Shown: in pieces, positions 43,688-52,759 of the stretch
Layout: every line of letters begins with the position of its first letter
How positions within the stretch are numbered: position 1 is the stretch's first letter
Assembly (NCBI RefSeq): GCF_000145275.1
Contig: NC_014393.1
Location: 1,860,001 to 1,924,000, forward strand
DNA from: Clostridium cellulovorans 743B
GTDB lineage: Bacteria > Bacillota > Clostridia > Clostridiales > Clostridiaceae
DNA length: 64,000 nucleotides
Reading direction: 5' to 3'
Notes under the pieces: model-generated
Told to the model about the DNA's origin: nothing
Seen by the model: the letters and a program-made list of their open reading frames with translations, nothing else
Databases searched by the model: none
Position numbers and translations under genes: made by a program

Positions 43688-45598
43688 ATGAAAAATACCC
43701 GAAGTTGTAATTATTTCTATGATCCAAATACGGCGAACTATTTAATTGAATATAGAGGCAATTTTGAAGAGCAGATGAGTAACGTAGATTATGCTTGTGG
43801 GGCAAGAATTACTGCAAGTATAGGAGTAATTTCAGTAGCTCCAGAAAACCTAAGCAGGCTTTTAAGAGAGGTTCCTAGTATTATATTTCAAGATTTTAGG
43901 ACTATGTATGTATTGCAAGAGATTTCTCCCTCTGCTGCGGATAATATAAGTAGTATAAAAATTAATCCATATTTAAATTTAACGGGAAACGGTGTTTTGG
44001 TAGGTATAGTAGATACTGGAATAGATTATTTAAATCAAGAGTTTATTAGGGAAGATGGCATTTCAAGAATCGCTGGTATATGGGATCAATCTATAGAAGA
44101 TAAGAGTCCAGAAAACAGCTCTATTGAAAAACCTTATATGGGAACTCTCTATACAAATGAACAGATTAATCAAGCCATTAATGCTTCTAAAAATAACCAA
44201 GATCCATATGCTATAGTACCTTCAAGGGATGAAAGAGGTCATGGAACAAAGGTTGCTGGAATCGTTGGAGCAAGAGGTTATACTGGGGAGTTTGAAGGTG
44301 TAGCTCATGATTGTGAATTTGTAATTGTAAAACTTTTTGAATCGACTAATTTTAAAAAGAGATTAGAAGCTAATGGAATAATGGATGTTCCTACTTATAA
44401 CGCTTCAGAACTTGTAGCAGGAATAGAATATCTAAAAAGAGTAGCAATAAGTTTATTAAAACCTATTGTAATATATATAGGAATAGGCAGTACTGAAGGA
44501 GCTCATGATGGTTTTAACTTAATCGAGAGGTATGTAGCTTCTATTGCAGATAATAGAGGAATATGTATGGTGGCAGGTGGTGGTAATGAAGGGGCATCTC
44601 AAGGACATGTAACAGGAAATCTTAAAAATGTGGGAGATGTGCAAGCAATTGAATTAAGAATACCTAGAGAAATGAAGAGCTTTTCTTTTTTTATATGGAT
44701 TCAAAAGCCCAATAGAGCGTCTATAAATATAATTTCTCCCACGGGGGAAGAGTCAAAGGTCATTGAATCAAAGTTAGATAAAAGGCAAAGCTTTAAGTTT
44801 GTTTTTGTAAGAACTAATATGACTGTAAGATATTATACTCCTGAATATTTTACAGGACATGAAGTTATAAACATAAGTTTTGAAGATATAAAGCCTGGAA
44901 TATGGACTTTTCAACTTATAGGTGTTTATGTGATAAACGGCAGGTTTGATGCTTGGTTACCACCAAAAGACACTTTACCAGAAAACACGGTATTTTTAAA
45001 GTCAGATCCGTATACAACTATTACTCTTCCTTGCATGGCTCCTAATACTGTTACAGTGGCTTATTATGGAATAGATAAGGCTTTAATTGCAGCTTCAGGA
45101 AAGGGATTTAATGCCAATTACAGAATCAATCCTGATATAGCAACTATAGGAATGAATGTGATAACTACTCAGCCAGCGGGAGGAGTTACTACTATGTCAG
45201 GATGTTCGGCAGCAACGGCAATTGTTGCTGGAACATGTGCCCTTTTATTGCAATGGGGAATTGTAAATGGGAATGACTTAACTATGTATTCAAGAAAGAT
45301 TAGGAGTTATCTGATGTATGGAGCAGGTAGAAATCAGATGTATAAATACCCTAATAGAGAATTAGGCTATGGAGAACTTGATATATTAGGAACCTTTGAT
45401 GCTTTAAGTAAAACCTATAGAGGAAAGCTTCAAGAACAAGGTTTTGCAGCTGAGAAAATAATTGATAATAGTGCTGGATATGAAGAATATAGTATAAAGA
45501 AGCTGTATATAAGGATTCCAATAAAAAGCTATAGGTGGGGATTAGATGAAAAGAGATATGGAAAAGCCAGAGGATCTTTTTTACAACACAAATTATGA
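43688..45598 (+). CDS. Csp-type subtilisin-like serine protease, array member 2 (subfamily A)
   Basis: This 636-residue paralogue of member 1 has Asp109 (IVDTGIDYL), His185 (ERGHGTK), the GGGNEGASQGH oxyanion segment and Ser507 in MSGCSAA. In G-x-S the x is Cys instead of the usual Thr, but the triad is complete. The A-type C-terminal extension with YIRIP is followed by an extra basic tail, which runs 53 bp into the start of member 3. No signal peptide is seen. The function is presumed to be in spore germination by family; the individual substrate is unknown. Confidence 0.9.
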   Translation: MKNTRSCNYFYDPNTANYLIEYRGNFEEQMSNVDYACGARITASIGVISVAPENLSRLLREVPSIIFQDFRTMYVLQEISPSAADNISSIKINPYLNLTGNGVLVGIVDTGIDYLNQEFIREDGISRIAGIWDQSIEDKSPENSSIEKPYMGTLYTNEQINQAINASKNNQDPYAIVPSRDERGHGTKVAGIVGARGYTGEFEGVAHDCEFVIVKLFESTNFKKRLEANGIMDVPTYNASELVAGIEYLKRVAISLLKPIVIYIGIGSTEGAHDGFNLIERYVASIADNRGICMVAGGGNEGASQGHVTGNLKNVGDVQAIELRIPREMKSFSFFIWIQKPNRASINIISPTGEESKVIESKLDKRQSFKFVFVRTNMTVRYYTPEYFTGHEVINISFEDIKPGIWTFQLIGVYVINGRFDAWLPPKDTLPENTVFLKSDPYTTITLPCMAPNTVTVAYYGIDKALIAASGKGFNANYRINPDIATIGMNVITTQPAGGVTTMSGCSAATAIVAGTCALLLQWGIVNGNDLTMYSRKIRSYLMYGAGRNQMYKYPNRELGYGELDILGTFDALSKTYRGKLQEQGFAAEKIIDNSAGYEEYSIKKLYIRIPIKSYRWGLDEKRYGKARGSFLQHKL

Positions 45599-47267
45599 CC
45601 ATTATGTTGTTAAATATCAAGGGGATATAGTTGGTGAAGTGAGTCAGTACCCCAATTATTGGGTAACTATACTCAATGAGAGATTAGCTATAGTGTCTTT
45701 ACTAAAGAATGTTGAAATCAATGTTGGAGAGCCTTATTTTAAAACTATTGTATATGTAAGACCGGCAGATATGTTTACTCTTCAAGAAATTTCTCCTATA
45801 GAAGCAACTCAAGTAGGTTTTTTGCAATTAGAATTGCCATTAAATTTAACGGGCAAAGGAGTATCTGTTGCGATTGTAGATACTGGAATAGATTATTTAA
45901 ATGAGGAGTTTATGACACTTGGTGGCGAAACAAGAATTGATCTTATCTGGGATCAAACCATACAACAAACTCAAGGACAAGGTTCTAAAATTTCTGTGCC
46001 TTTTGGAACTGTATATACAAAAGAAGAGATTCAAAGAGCCATACAAACAAATAGAGAAGGTGGTTCACCTTATGAAATAGTTTTGACTAAGGATGAAATT
46101 GGACATGGAACCAATATGTCTACAATAATTGCAGCTACAGGGAAGAATCCTAATTTCAAAGGTGTAGCGCCAGAAAGTGATATTGTTGTAGTGAAGTTAA
46201 TAGAGGATTTTTCTTTTGAAGCTCAATTTGATATAAAAATTCCAGTTTATAATATTACAGTTATTTTTGCAGCTCTTGAATTTCTTTATAGATACGCATT
46301 AACGACAAATAAGCCAATAATTATCTATTTCCCTTTAGGAAGTAATTTGGGAAACAGAAAAGTAAATGGTCTTTTAGAACAGTATATTGAAGAAATATCT
46401 AGAAATAGAGGGATAGCTGTTGTTACTGGCACAGGGAACCAAGCAGCACAAGGTGGACATACATCTGGTCAGATACTAACTGTTGGTGAAAGAAGAACTA
46501 TGGATATATATGTATCGCCGGAACAAAAAAACCTATGGGTAGAAATTTGGGTTGATCAACCGAATATAATGTCATTAGATATAGTATCACCTTCAGGCGA
46601 AAATACTGGCATTATGAATGTTTTAATCAACACCTATGGAACTTATACTTTTTTGTTTGAAAAGACTTCCATGAAAATTAATTATTTTATACCAGAAGAA
46701 ATTACAGGGGATGAATTGATAAGAATAAGATTTTACGATATAAAATCTGGCATATGGAAATTAAGACTGTTAGGGAACTATATCTTAGATGGGAAATTCA
46801 ATGCTTGGATTCCGCAATCGGGTATTGTTATTGGGGGAACTTCTTTTAGTTTTTCAGATCCATATGGAACCTATACAACACCAAGCTGCATAGATTTTAT
46901 AGTTACAGCAGCTGCCTATAATCAAAGTAACAACAACATTGTAAATTATTCTGGTATGGCATTTGCAGATAGTTATGTAAATAAAATAGATGTAGCAGCT
47001 GGAGGCGTTAATGCAATGGTTATATCGCCAGGAAACGAAGTGGCTGTAGTCAATGGAACTAGTGTTGCAGCAGCCGTTGTGGCTGGAGCTGCTATTTTGT
47101 TGCTTCAATGGGGAATCATTAATGGAAATTATCCAAATATGTATTCGCAGACGATAAAAACTTATCTTGCTAGAGGAACAATTAAGAGAAGTGGGGATAT
47201 ATATCCAAATCCACAATGGGGCTATGGAATATTAAATATACTTGCTATATTCCAAAATATAATATAA
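45546..47267 (+). CDS. Csp-type subtilisin-like serine protease, array member 3 (subfamily B)
   Basis: This 573-residue subfamily B member is closer in length to CspB/CspA units. The N-terminus (PEDLFYNTNYDHYVVKYQGDI) is the B signature. Triad residues are Asp112 (IVDTGIDYL), His187 (EIGHGTN) and Ser506 (NGTSVAA), with Asn298 (GTGNQAAQGGHTSG) as oxyanion residue and a jellyroll insertion (about 305-430). It ends at the common YPNPQWGYG motif without the A-type extension. Its ATG lies 53 bp inside member 2 with GGTGGGG as ribosome site, so the two genes are probably coupled. Confidence 0.9.
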   Translation: MKRDMEKPEDLFYNTNYDHYVVKYQGDIVGEVSQYPNYWVTILNERLAIVSLLKNVEINVGEPYFKTIVYVRPADMFTLQEISPIEATQVGFLQLELPLNLTGKGVSVAIVDTGIDYLNEEFMTLGGETRIDLIWDQTIQQTQGQGSKISVPFGTVYTKEEIQRAIQTNREGGSPYEIVLTKDEIGHGTNMSTIIAATGKNPNFKGVAPESDIVVVKLIEDFSFEAQFDIKIPVYNITVIFAALEFLYRYALTTNKPIIIYFPLGSNLGNRKVNGLLEQYIEEISRNRGIAVVTGTGNQAAQGGHTSGQILTVGERRTMDIYVSPEQKNLWVEIWVDQPNIMSLDIVSPSGENTGIMNVLINTYGTYTFLFEKTSMKINYFIPEEITGDELIRIRFYDIKSGIWKLRLLGNYILDGKFNAWIPQSGIVIGGTSFSFSDPYGTYTTPSCIDFIVTAAAYNQSNNNIVNYSGMAFADSYVNKIDVAAGGVNAMVISPGNEVAVVNGTSVAAAVVAGAAILLLQWGIINGNYPNMYSQTIKTYLARGTIKRSGDIYPNPQWGYGILNILAIFQNII

Positions 47268-47308
47268 GGTTTTAAGACTTGTGTAGAATTTAATAATCTG
47301 GGGGAAAA

Positions 47309-49033
47309 ATGATGGAAAAAAATAATTCCATACCAGAAGATGTTTTTAATAGTAAAAGATATTTTAAATATATAGTTGAATATCAAGGAGATATTAAGAG
47401 AGAAATTTCAAATAGACCAGGCTTTTATGTAATTATAATAAATGATAAATATGCAATTGTAGCAGTTGAAGGTACTGGAGAATTTGAACTTCAGGACCCA
47501 GATATTTTTCAGACCGTTGCATATGTAGCTCGTCCAGCGGTGTATACCTTGCAAGAAGTTACACCAATAGATGCTGCAAAAATAAATTTTTTGCAGCTTG
47601 ACCTACCTTTAAACTTAACAGGAAAAGGAATTATTGTTGGGATTATTGATACTGGTATAGATTATTTAAATAAGGAGTTTATGACTCCAAGAGGAGAGAC
47701 AAGAATAGAGTGTATTTGGGATCAGACTATTGCTGGTGTTAACACAAAAGGATCAGTTAGAGCTGCTTACGGTTCTGTATATATAAAGCAAGAAATACAA
47801 AAGGCTATAAATGCTTCAAGAGATGGAAAGTCGCCCTATGAAATAGTTCCTAGTAAAGATGAAATCGGACATGGAACCAAAATGGCGGGCATAATAGGCG
47901 CAACTGGAGATAATCCACAGATTAGAGGTGCTGTGCCAGAATGTAGTTTTGTAGTAGTGAAATTGTTACAAGACCTTGTGACTCAAGATCTTCTTAAAAA
48001 CAATTTTCCGATGTTTGACGTATCTTCTATTTTTACAGCTATTGAATTTTTATATAGATATTCACTTGATGTAGATAAACCTATAGTTATATACCTACCT
48101 TTAGGAACAAACTTAGGTAATCATAAGGGGGAAGGAATTTTAGAGCAATATATAGAACAAATATCCCAAGCTAGTGGTATTGTTGTAGTTACGGGAACTG
48201 GAAATCAAGGTGGTAAAGGTAGTCACACATCAGGAACTGTATTAGCAGTGGGAGAAACAAGAGCCATCGATATTTTTATACCACCAGAACAAAAATTTTT
48301 AATACTTGAAATTTGGATAGATAGGCCGAATATTATGTCTTTAGATATAATATCTCCTTCTGGAGAAAGTACTGGTGTTATTGAAGCTCTTATAAATTCT
48401 ACTGAAAATTACTCATTTCTATTCGAAAGGACTAAAATAATAGTACGACATTACCTTCCAGAAGTAAATACTGGTGATCAACTTATAAGTGTTAGATTTT
48501 TTAATATAACCTCTGGAGTGTGGAAGTTGAGAGTAATTGGAAATTCTATATTAGATGGTACATTTAATGCATGGATGCTGCAAGAGGGTATAAATTCTGA
48601 ACGGACTAGATTTATTTTTGCTGATCCATATGGGACAATTACAAGTCCAGGAAATTCAAAGATAATAGTTACAGTGGCAGCTTATAATCAAAGTAATAAT
48701 AATATTCTAACTTATTCTGGAGTAGCGGATTTAGCGGATTATGAGGACGTTGTTGATTTAGCAGCTGGTGGAATAAATGCTATGACTGTAGCTCCTAATA
48801 ATCAAGTAGCTGTGGTAAATGGAACTAGTGTAGCAGCTGCTGTAGTTGCAGGGGTTTGCGCGATGCTTTTACAGTGGGGTATTATTGAAGGAAACTATCC
48901 TTATATGTATTCCCAAACCATAAAGGCTTATCTTATGAGAGGGGTATCAAGGAGAAGTGGGGACATATATCCAAATCCTCAGTGGGGGTATGGAATGTTG
49001 AATGTCCGCGCTTTGTTCGCAAATATTATATAA
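47309..49033 (+). CDS. Csp-type subtilisin-like serine protease, array member 4 (subfamily B)
   Basis: This 574-residue subfamily B protease carries Asp114 (IIDTGIDYL), His188 (EIGHGTK) and Ser507 (NGTSVAA), plus GTGNQGGKGSHTSG as oxyanion segment. The prodomain-like region starts PEDVFNSKRYFKYIVEYQGDI. It begins 41 bp after member 3 with GGGGGA upstream. The extent of similarity to members 3, 5 and 7 over the whole length points to tandem duplication followed by divergence. Confidence 0.9.
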   Translation: MMEKNNSIPEDVFNSKRYFKYIVEYQGDIKREISNRPGFYVIIINDKYAIVAVEGTGEFELQDPDIFQTVAYVARPAVYTLQEVTPIDAAKINFLQLDLPLNLTGKGIIVGIIDTGIDYLNKEFMTPRGETRIECIWDQTIAGVNTKGSVRAAYGSVYIKQEIQKAINASRDGKSPYEIVPSKDEIGHGTKMAGIIGATGDNPQIRGAVPECSFVVVKLLQDLVTQDLLKNNFPMFDVSSIFTAIEFLYRYSLDVDKPIVIYLPLGTNLGNHKGEGILEQYIEQISQASGIVVVTGTGNQGGKGSHTSGTVLAVGETRAIDIFIPPEQKFLILEIWIDRPNIMSLDIISPSGESTGVIEALINSTENYSFLFERTKIIVRHYLPEVNTGDQLISVRFFNITSGVWKLRVIGNSILDGTFNAWMLQEGINSERTRFIFADPYGTITSPGNSKIIVTVAAYNQSNNNILTYSGVADLADYEDVVDLAAGGINAMTVAPNNQVAVVNGTSVAAAVVAGVCAMLLQWGIIEGNYPYMYSQTIKAYLMRGVSRRSGDIYPNPQWGYGMLNVRALFANII

Positions 49034-49076
49034 ATATTTTTCTATTAGTATAGAAGGACCATATGGAGGAACTAAT

Positions 49077-50798
49077 ATGGATAAGAATCGTGCAAATGTA
49101 CCGGAGGATCTCTTTACCAGTGATAAATACTTTCATTATATTGTTCAATATGTAGGAGATATTCAAGGAGAAGTTTCAAAGGTACCAGGATATTATGTAA
49201 CTATAATAAATAATCAGTATGCGATGATATCTACTGAAAGAGAGACCGATTTAAATGTTGATGAACCGCGGTTTAAGACCATAGAGTTTGCTGTGCAATC
49301 AGCATTTTTTACTCTTCAACAAGTATCTCCTATTGAAGCGGCTAAAGTTAACTTTCTACAATTGGAACTACCTTTAAATTTAACAGGTAGGGGAGTTGAT
49401 ATAATTATTATAGATACAGGAATTGATTATTTAAGTGAAGAATTTATCGATTCTAGAGGAGAAACGAGAATTGAACTAATCTGGGACCAAACTATCCCCA
49501 ATTTAGGGAAAGAGCAAAAAATACCAGTGCCATATGGAACTATATATACAAGAGAAGAAATACAAAAGGCTATAAAGGCCTATAGAGAAGGTGGGGCACC
49601 CTATGAAATAGTTCCTAGTAGAGATGAAGTGAGTCACGGAACAAATATGACAGGATTAATTGGTGGTACTGGTAAAAAGCCTGAGTTTAAAGGTGTAGTT
49701 CCAGAATGCAACTTCGTTGTAATAAAACTCTTAGAAGCTTATGGATATAAGAAACTCTATAATTTAAAGATCAATGTTTTTGACATATCTACTATTTTTA
49801 CAGCTTTTGAATTCGTTGAAAGATATATTAAAATTAATCGTAAACCTAGGGTTGTATATTTTCCTCTCGGAACCAATTTGGGAAATCATAAAGGTAACGG
49901 AGTTTTGGAGTTATATATAGAAAATATTTTGAAAAATAATGCTATAGCAGTAGTGACCGGGGCAGGAAATCAAGCCGGTAAAGGGAGTCATACCTCAGGG
50001 GTGATAACAGCAGTGGGACAAAGAAGAGCAATTGATTTATATGTAGCTCCTGGAGAACAGTTTATTATAGTTGAAATTTGGGTAGATCAACCTAATATAA
50101 TGTCATTAGATATAATATCTCCTTCTGGTGAAAATACTGGAACTATAAATCCAGCTATTAATGCAATACAAACTTTTTCATACCTTTTTGAAGGAACTAC
50201 TATAAAAGTGAATTACTTTGTTCCAGAGGAGAATACTGGAGATCAATTGATAAGGATAATATTTTATAATCTTCAATCAGGAGTATGGACTATGGCATTA
50301 ACAGGAGAAGCTATTTTAGATGGAAAATATAATGCGTGGATACCACAAGAAGGGTTAATAAAGCCTGAGACAAGATTTATTTTATCTGATCCATATGGAA
50401 CCTTTACAAATCCAGGGGGTTCAAAATATATAATTACAGCTGCAGCTTATAATCAGAATAATGACAATATATTAAATTATTCAGGGGTGGCATTTATTGA
50501 GGATTTTATAAATGTAATTGATATTGCCGCTGGTGGGGTAAATGCATTAACGGTAGCTCCAAATAATCAGTTGGCAATAGTAAATGGAACTAGTGTATCC
50601 GCAGCTATAGTTGCTGGAGTATGTTCTATGTTATTTCAATGGGGAATCGTAGAAGGGAATTATCCTTATATGTATTCTCAAACAATAAAGACCTTTCTTG
50701 CTAGAGGAGTTTCCACAAGACCAGGAGACATATATCCAAATCCACAATGGGGATATGGAATGTTAGACGCTCTTAAACTATTTGAAAATATAATTTAA
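49077..50798 (+). CDS. Csp-type subtilisin-like serine protease, array member 5 (subfamily B)
   Basis: This 573-residue subfamily B protease has Asp113 (IIDTGIDYL), His187 and Ser506 (NGTSVSA). The residue before His is Ser (EVSHGT), where the other six members have Gly; this is a rare change next to the catalytic His. The oxyanion segment is GAGNQAGKGSHTSG. The start is ATG 49077, shortly after GGAGGA; an in-frame start 25 codons upstream would overlap member 4 and has no ribosome site. Confidence 0.9.
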   Translation: MDKNRANVPEDLFTSDKYFHYIVQYVGDIQGEVSKVPGYYVTIINNQYAMISTERETDLNVDEPRFKTIEFAVQSAFFTLQQVSPIEAAKVNFLQLELPLNLTGRGVDIIIIDTGIDYLSEEFIDSRGETRIELIWDQTIPNLGKEQKIPVPYGTIYTREEIQKAIKAYREGGAPYEIVPSRDEVSHGTNMTGLIGGTGKKPEFKGVVPECNFVVIKLLEAYGYKKLYNLKINVFDISTIFTAFEFVERYIKINRKPRVVYFPLGTNLGNHKGNGVLELYIENILKNNAIAVVTGAGNQAGKGSHTSGVITAVGQRRAIDLYVAPGEQFIIVEIWVDQPNIMSLDIISPSGENTGTINPAINAIQTFSYLFEGTTIKVNYFVPEENTGDQLIRIIFYNLQSGVWTMALTGEAILDGKYNAWIPQEGLIKPETRFILSDPYGTFTNPGGSKYIITAAAYNQNNDNILNYSGVAFIEDFINVIDIAAGGVNALTVAPNNQLAIVNGTSVSAAIVAGVCSMLFQWGIVEGNYPYMYSQTIKTFLARGVSTRPGDIYPNPQWGYGMLDALKLFENII

Positions 50799-50884
50799 TT
50801 ATGAAACAAGCAAGTAAATTCAATAAAACTCATAGACACTTTTAAGATTGGATAAGGATTACTTAGTAATGGTTGGAGAGGGAT

Positions 50885-52759
50885 ATGGCTACAATTAAAA
50901 AAAGTGATTTATATTATGATGCTAATGTAGGAAACTTTTTAGTAGCTTATAGGGGGAATTTTAAAGAGAAGATTAAAAAAATAGCTTATGCTACAGGTGA
51001 TATAATTACAAACAATATAGGTGTTGTAGCTGTAAAAGCTAGTGAGATTAATCGACTCTTAGAGGATGTGCCTGAAATTAGGTATGTAGAATTTAGAACA
51101 ATGTTTGTCCTTCAAGAAATTTCACCAAATTACGCCGATAGTATAAACAAAGTAAAAATTAATCCCTATTTAAACTTAACAGGAAAAGGTGTTTTGGTAG
51201 GGATTGTAGACACTGGGATAGATTATTTGAACCCGGAATTTATTAGAGAAGATGATACATCGAGGATTATTAGAATATGGGACCAAAGTATTAAAGAGAA
51301 TGTCAGTGGAATTAAATATATGGGTGAAGTTTATACTAATGAAAAAATTAATGATGCAATCGAAGCATATAGAAATAATAAAGATCCATACTCAATAGTG
51401 CCTTCAAAGGATGAAATAGGTCATGGGACCAAAATTGCTGGGATAATTGGTGCAAGAGGGGCTGATAATGAGCTTCAAGGAATAGCTCAAGATTGTGATT
51501 ATGTAATAGTAAAGCTATCTGAGGCCGCAAATTTCAAAAAGAGGTTAGAGGAAAATGGTATAGGTGATATTCCTGTATATAATGCTTCTGAGGTTGTAGC
51601 AGGACTTGAGTATTTGAAAGCTGTTGCAAGAGAATTGATGAGGCCCATTGTTATACATTTAAGTGTTGGGTCTACGGAAGGAAGCCATGATGGTGAAGGA
51701 TTAATTGAGAGATATGTGTCGACAGTTGCAAGGCTCAAGGGTATAAGTTTAATAGTTGGTGTAGGAAATGAAGGGGCATCTCAAGGTCATGCATCTGGGA
51801 ATATCAAAAATATAGGAGATGTGCAAAGAGTTGAGTTGAATATACCAAGAGAAATTAAAAATTTTTCTTTCTATATTTGGGTTCAAAAACCAAATAGGGC
51901 ATCGATAAATGTTATTTCACCAACGGGAGAGGAAACTCAAGTTATTGAGTCTAGAACGGAGAAAGAAGTAGCTTTTAAATTTGTATTTATCAATACATTT
52001 ATGAATGTAAAATATTTTACTCCTGAATATTTTACAGGACATGAAGTGATTCGTTTAACCTTTAGCGATATAAAACCTGGAATTTGGGTTTTAAAACTTA
52101 TTGGTTTGTATATAACTTCGGGAAGATATGATATATGGTTACCACCAAAAGATACGTTGCCTCCAAATACAGTGTTTTTAAAAGCAGATTCTTATAATAC
52201 TCTGACAATCCCATCTAATGCGATTAATATAGTTACTGTAGCATATCAAGGTGTGGATGGTTCTTTAGTTGCAACTTCTGGAAAGGGATTTTCACTTAAT
52301 GAAGGTATTCGACCGGATGTTATAACTTTAGGGGATAACATATTGTCTATAAAACCTTATGGAGGAATTGAAGCAATGTCTGGGAGTTCTGCTGCTACAG
52401 CCATAGTAGTAGGTGCATGTGCACTATTTATACAATGGGCTATAGTTGATGGTAATGATGTAGCTATGTATGCCAAAAAGTTATTAAGCTACTTCACTTA
52501 TGGTGCTAGGCGGAATGAATTATACAAGTATCCTAATAGAGAAATGGGGTATGGAGAGTTTGATTTATTTGAAACTCTTAGTATGGTTAGTGATGCTTTT
52601 AGAGGTGGTAGTGTAACGGGTAAGATTAACCCAAACACCTATGAAACTGAGGTAATTTATGGGAAAAAGAATAATTTTACTGAATATTATGCTGGTAAGA
52701 TATTTATAAGAATTCCAACGAAACAATGGAGGAATTTTGATGGAAAGACAAAAAAATAA
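50885..52759 (+). CDS. Csp-type subtilisin-like serine protease, array member 6 (subfamily A)
   Basis: This 624-residue subfamily A protease has Asp109 (IVDTGIDYL), His180 (EIGHGTK), the VGVGNEGASQGH oxyanion segment and Ser502 in MSGSSAA, with Ser as the x of G-x-S. The A-type C-terminal extension ends FIRIP plus a short basic tail, and it overlaps the start of member 7 by 20 bp. This repeats the A-then-B overlapping pair seen for members 2 and 3. ATG 50885 follows GGAGAGG; the TTG at 50873 is part of that site. Confidence 0.9.
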   Translation: MATIKKSDLYYDANVGNFLVAYRGNFKEKIKKIAYATGDIITNNIGVVAVKASEINRLLEDVPEIRYVEFRTMFVLQEISPNYADSINKVKINPYLNLTGKGVLVGIVDTGIDYLNPEFIREDDTSRIIRIWDQSIKENVSGIKYMGEVYTNEKINDAIEAYRNNKDPYSIVPSKDEIGHGTKIAGIIGARGADNELQGIAQDCDYVIVKLSEAANFKKRLEENGIGDIPVYNASEVVAGLEYLKAVARELMRPIVIHLSVGSTEGSHDGEGLIERYVSTVARLKGISLIVGVGNEGASQGHASGNIKNIGDVQRVELNIPREIKNFSFYIWVQKPNRASINVISPTGEETQVIESRTEKEVAFKFVFINTFMNVKYFTPEYFTGHEVIRLTFSDIKPGIWVLKLIGLYITSGRYDIWLPPKDTLPPNTVFLKADSYNTLTIPSNAINIVTVAYQGVDGSLVATSGKGFSLNEGIRPDVITLGDNILSIKPYGGIEAMSGSSAATAIVVGACALFIQWAIVDGNDVAMYAKKLLSYFTYGARRNELYKYPNREMGYGEFDLFETLSMVSDAFRGGSVTGKINPNTYETEVIYGKKNNFTEYYAGKIFIRIPTKQWRNFDGKTKK

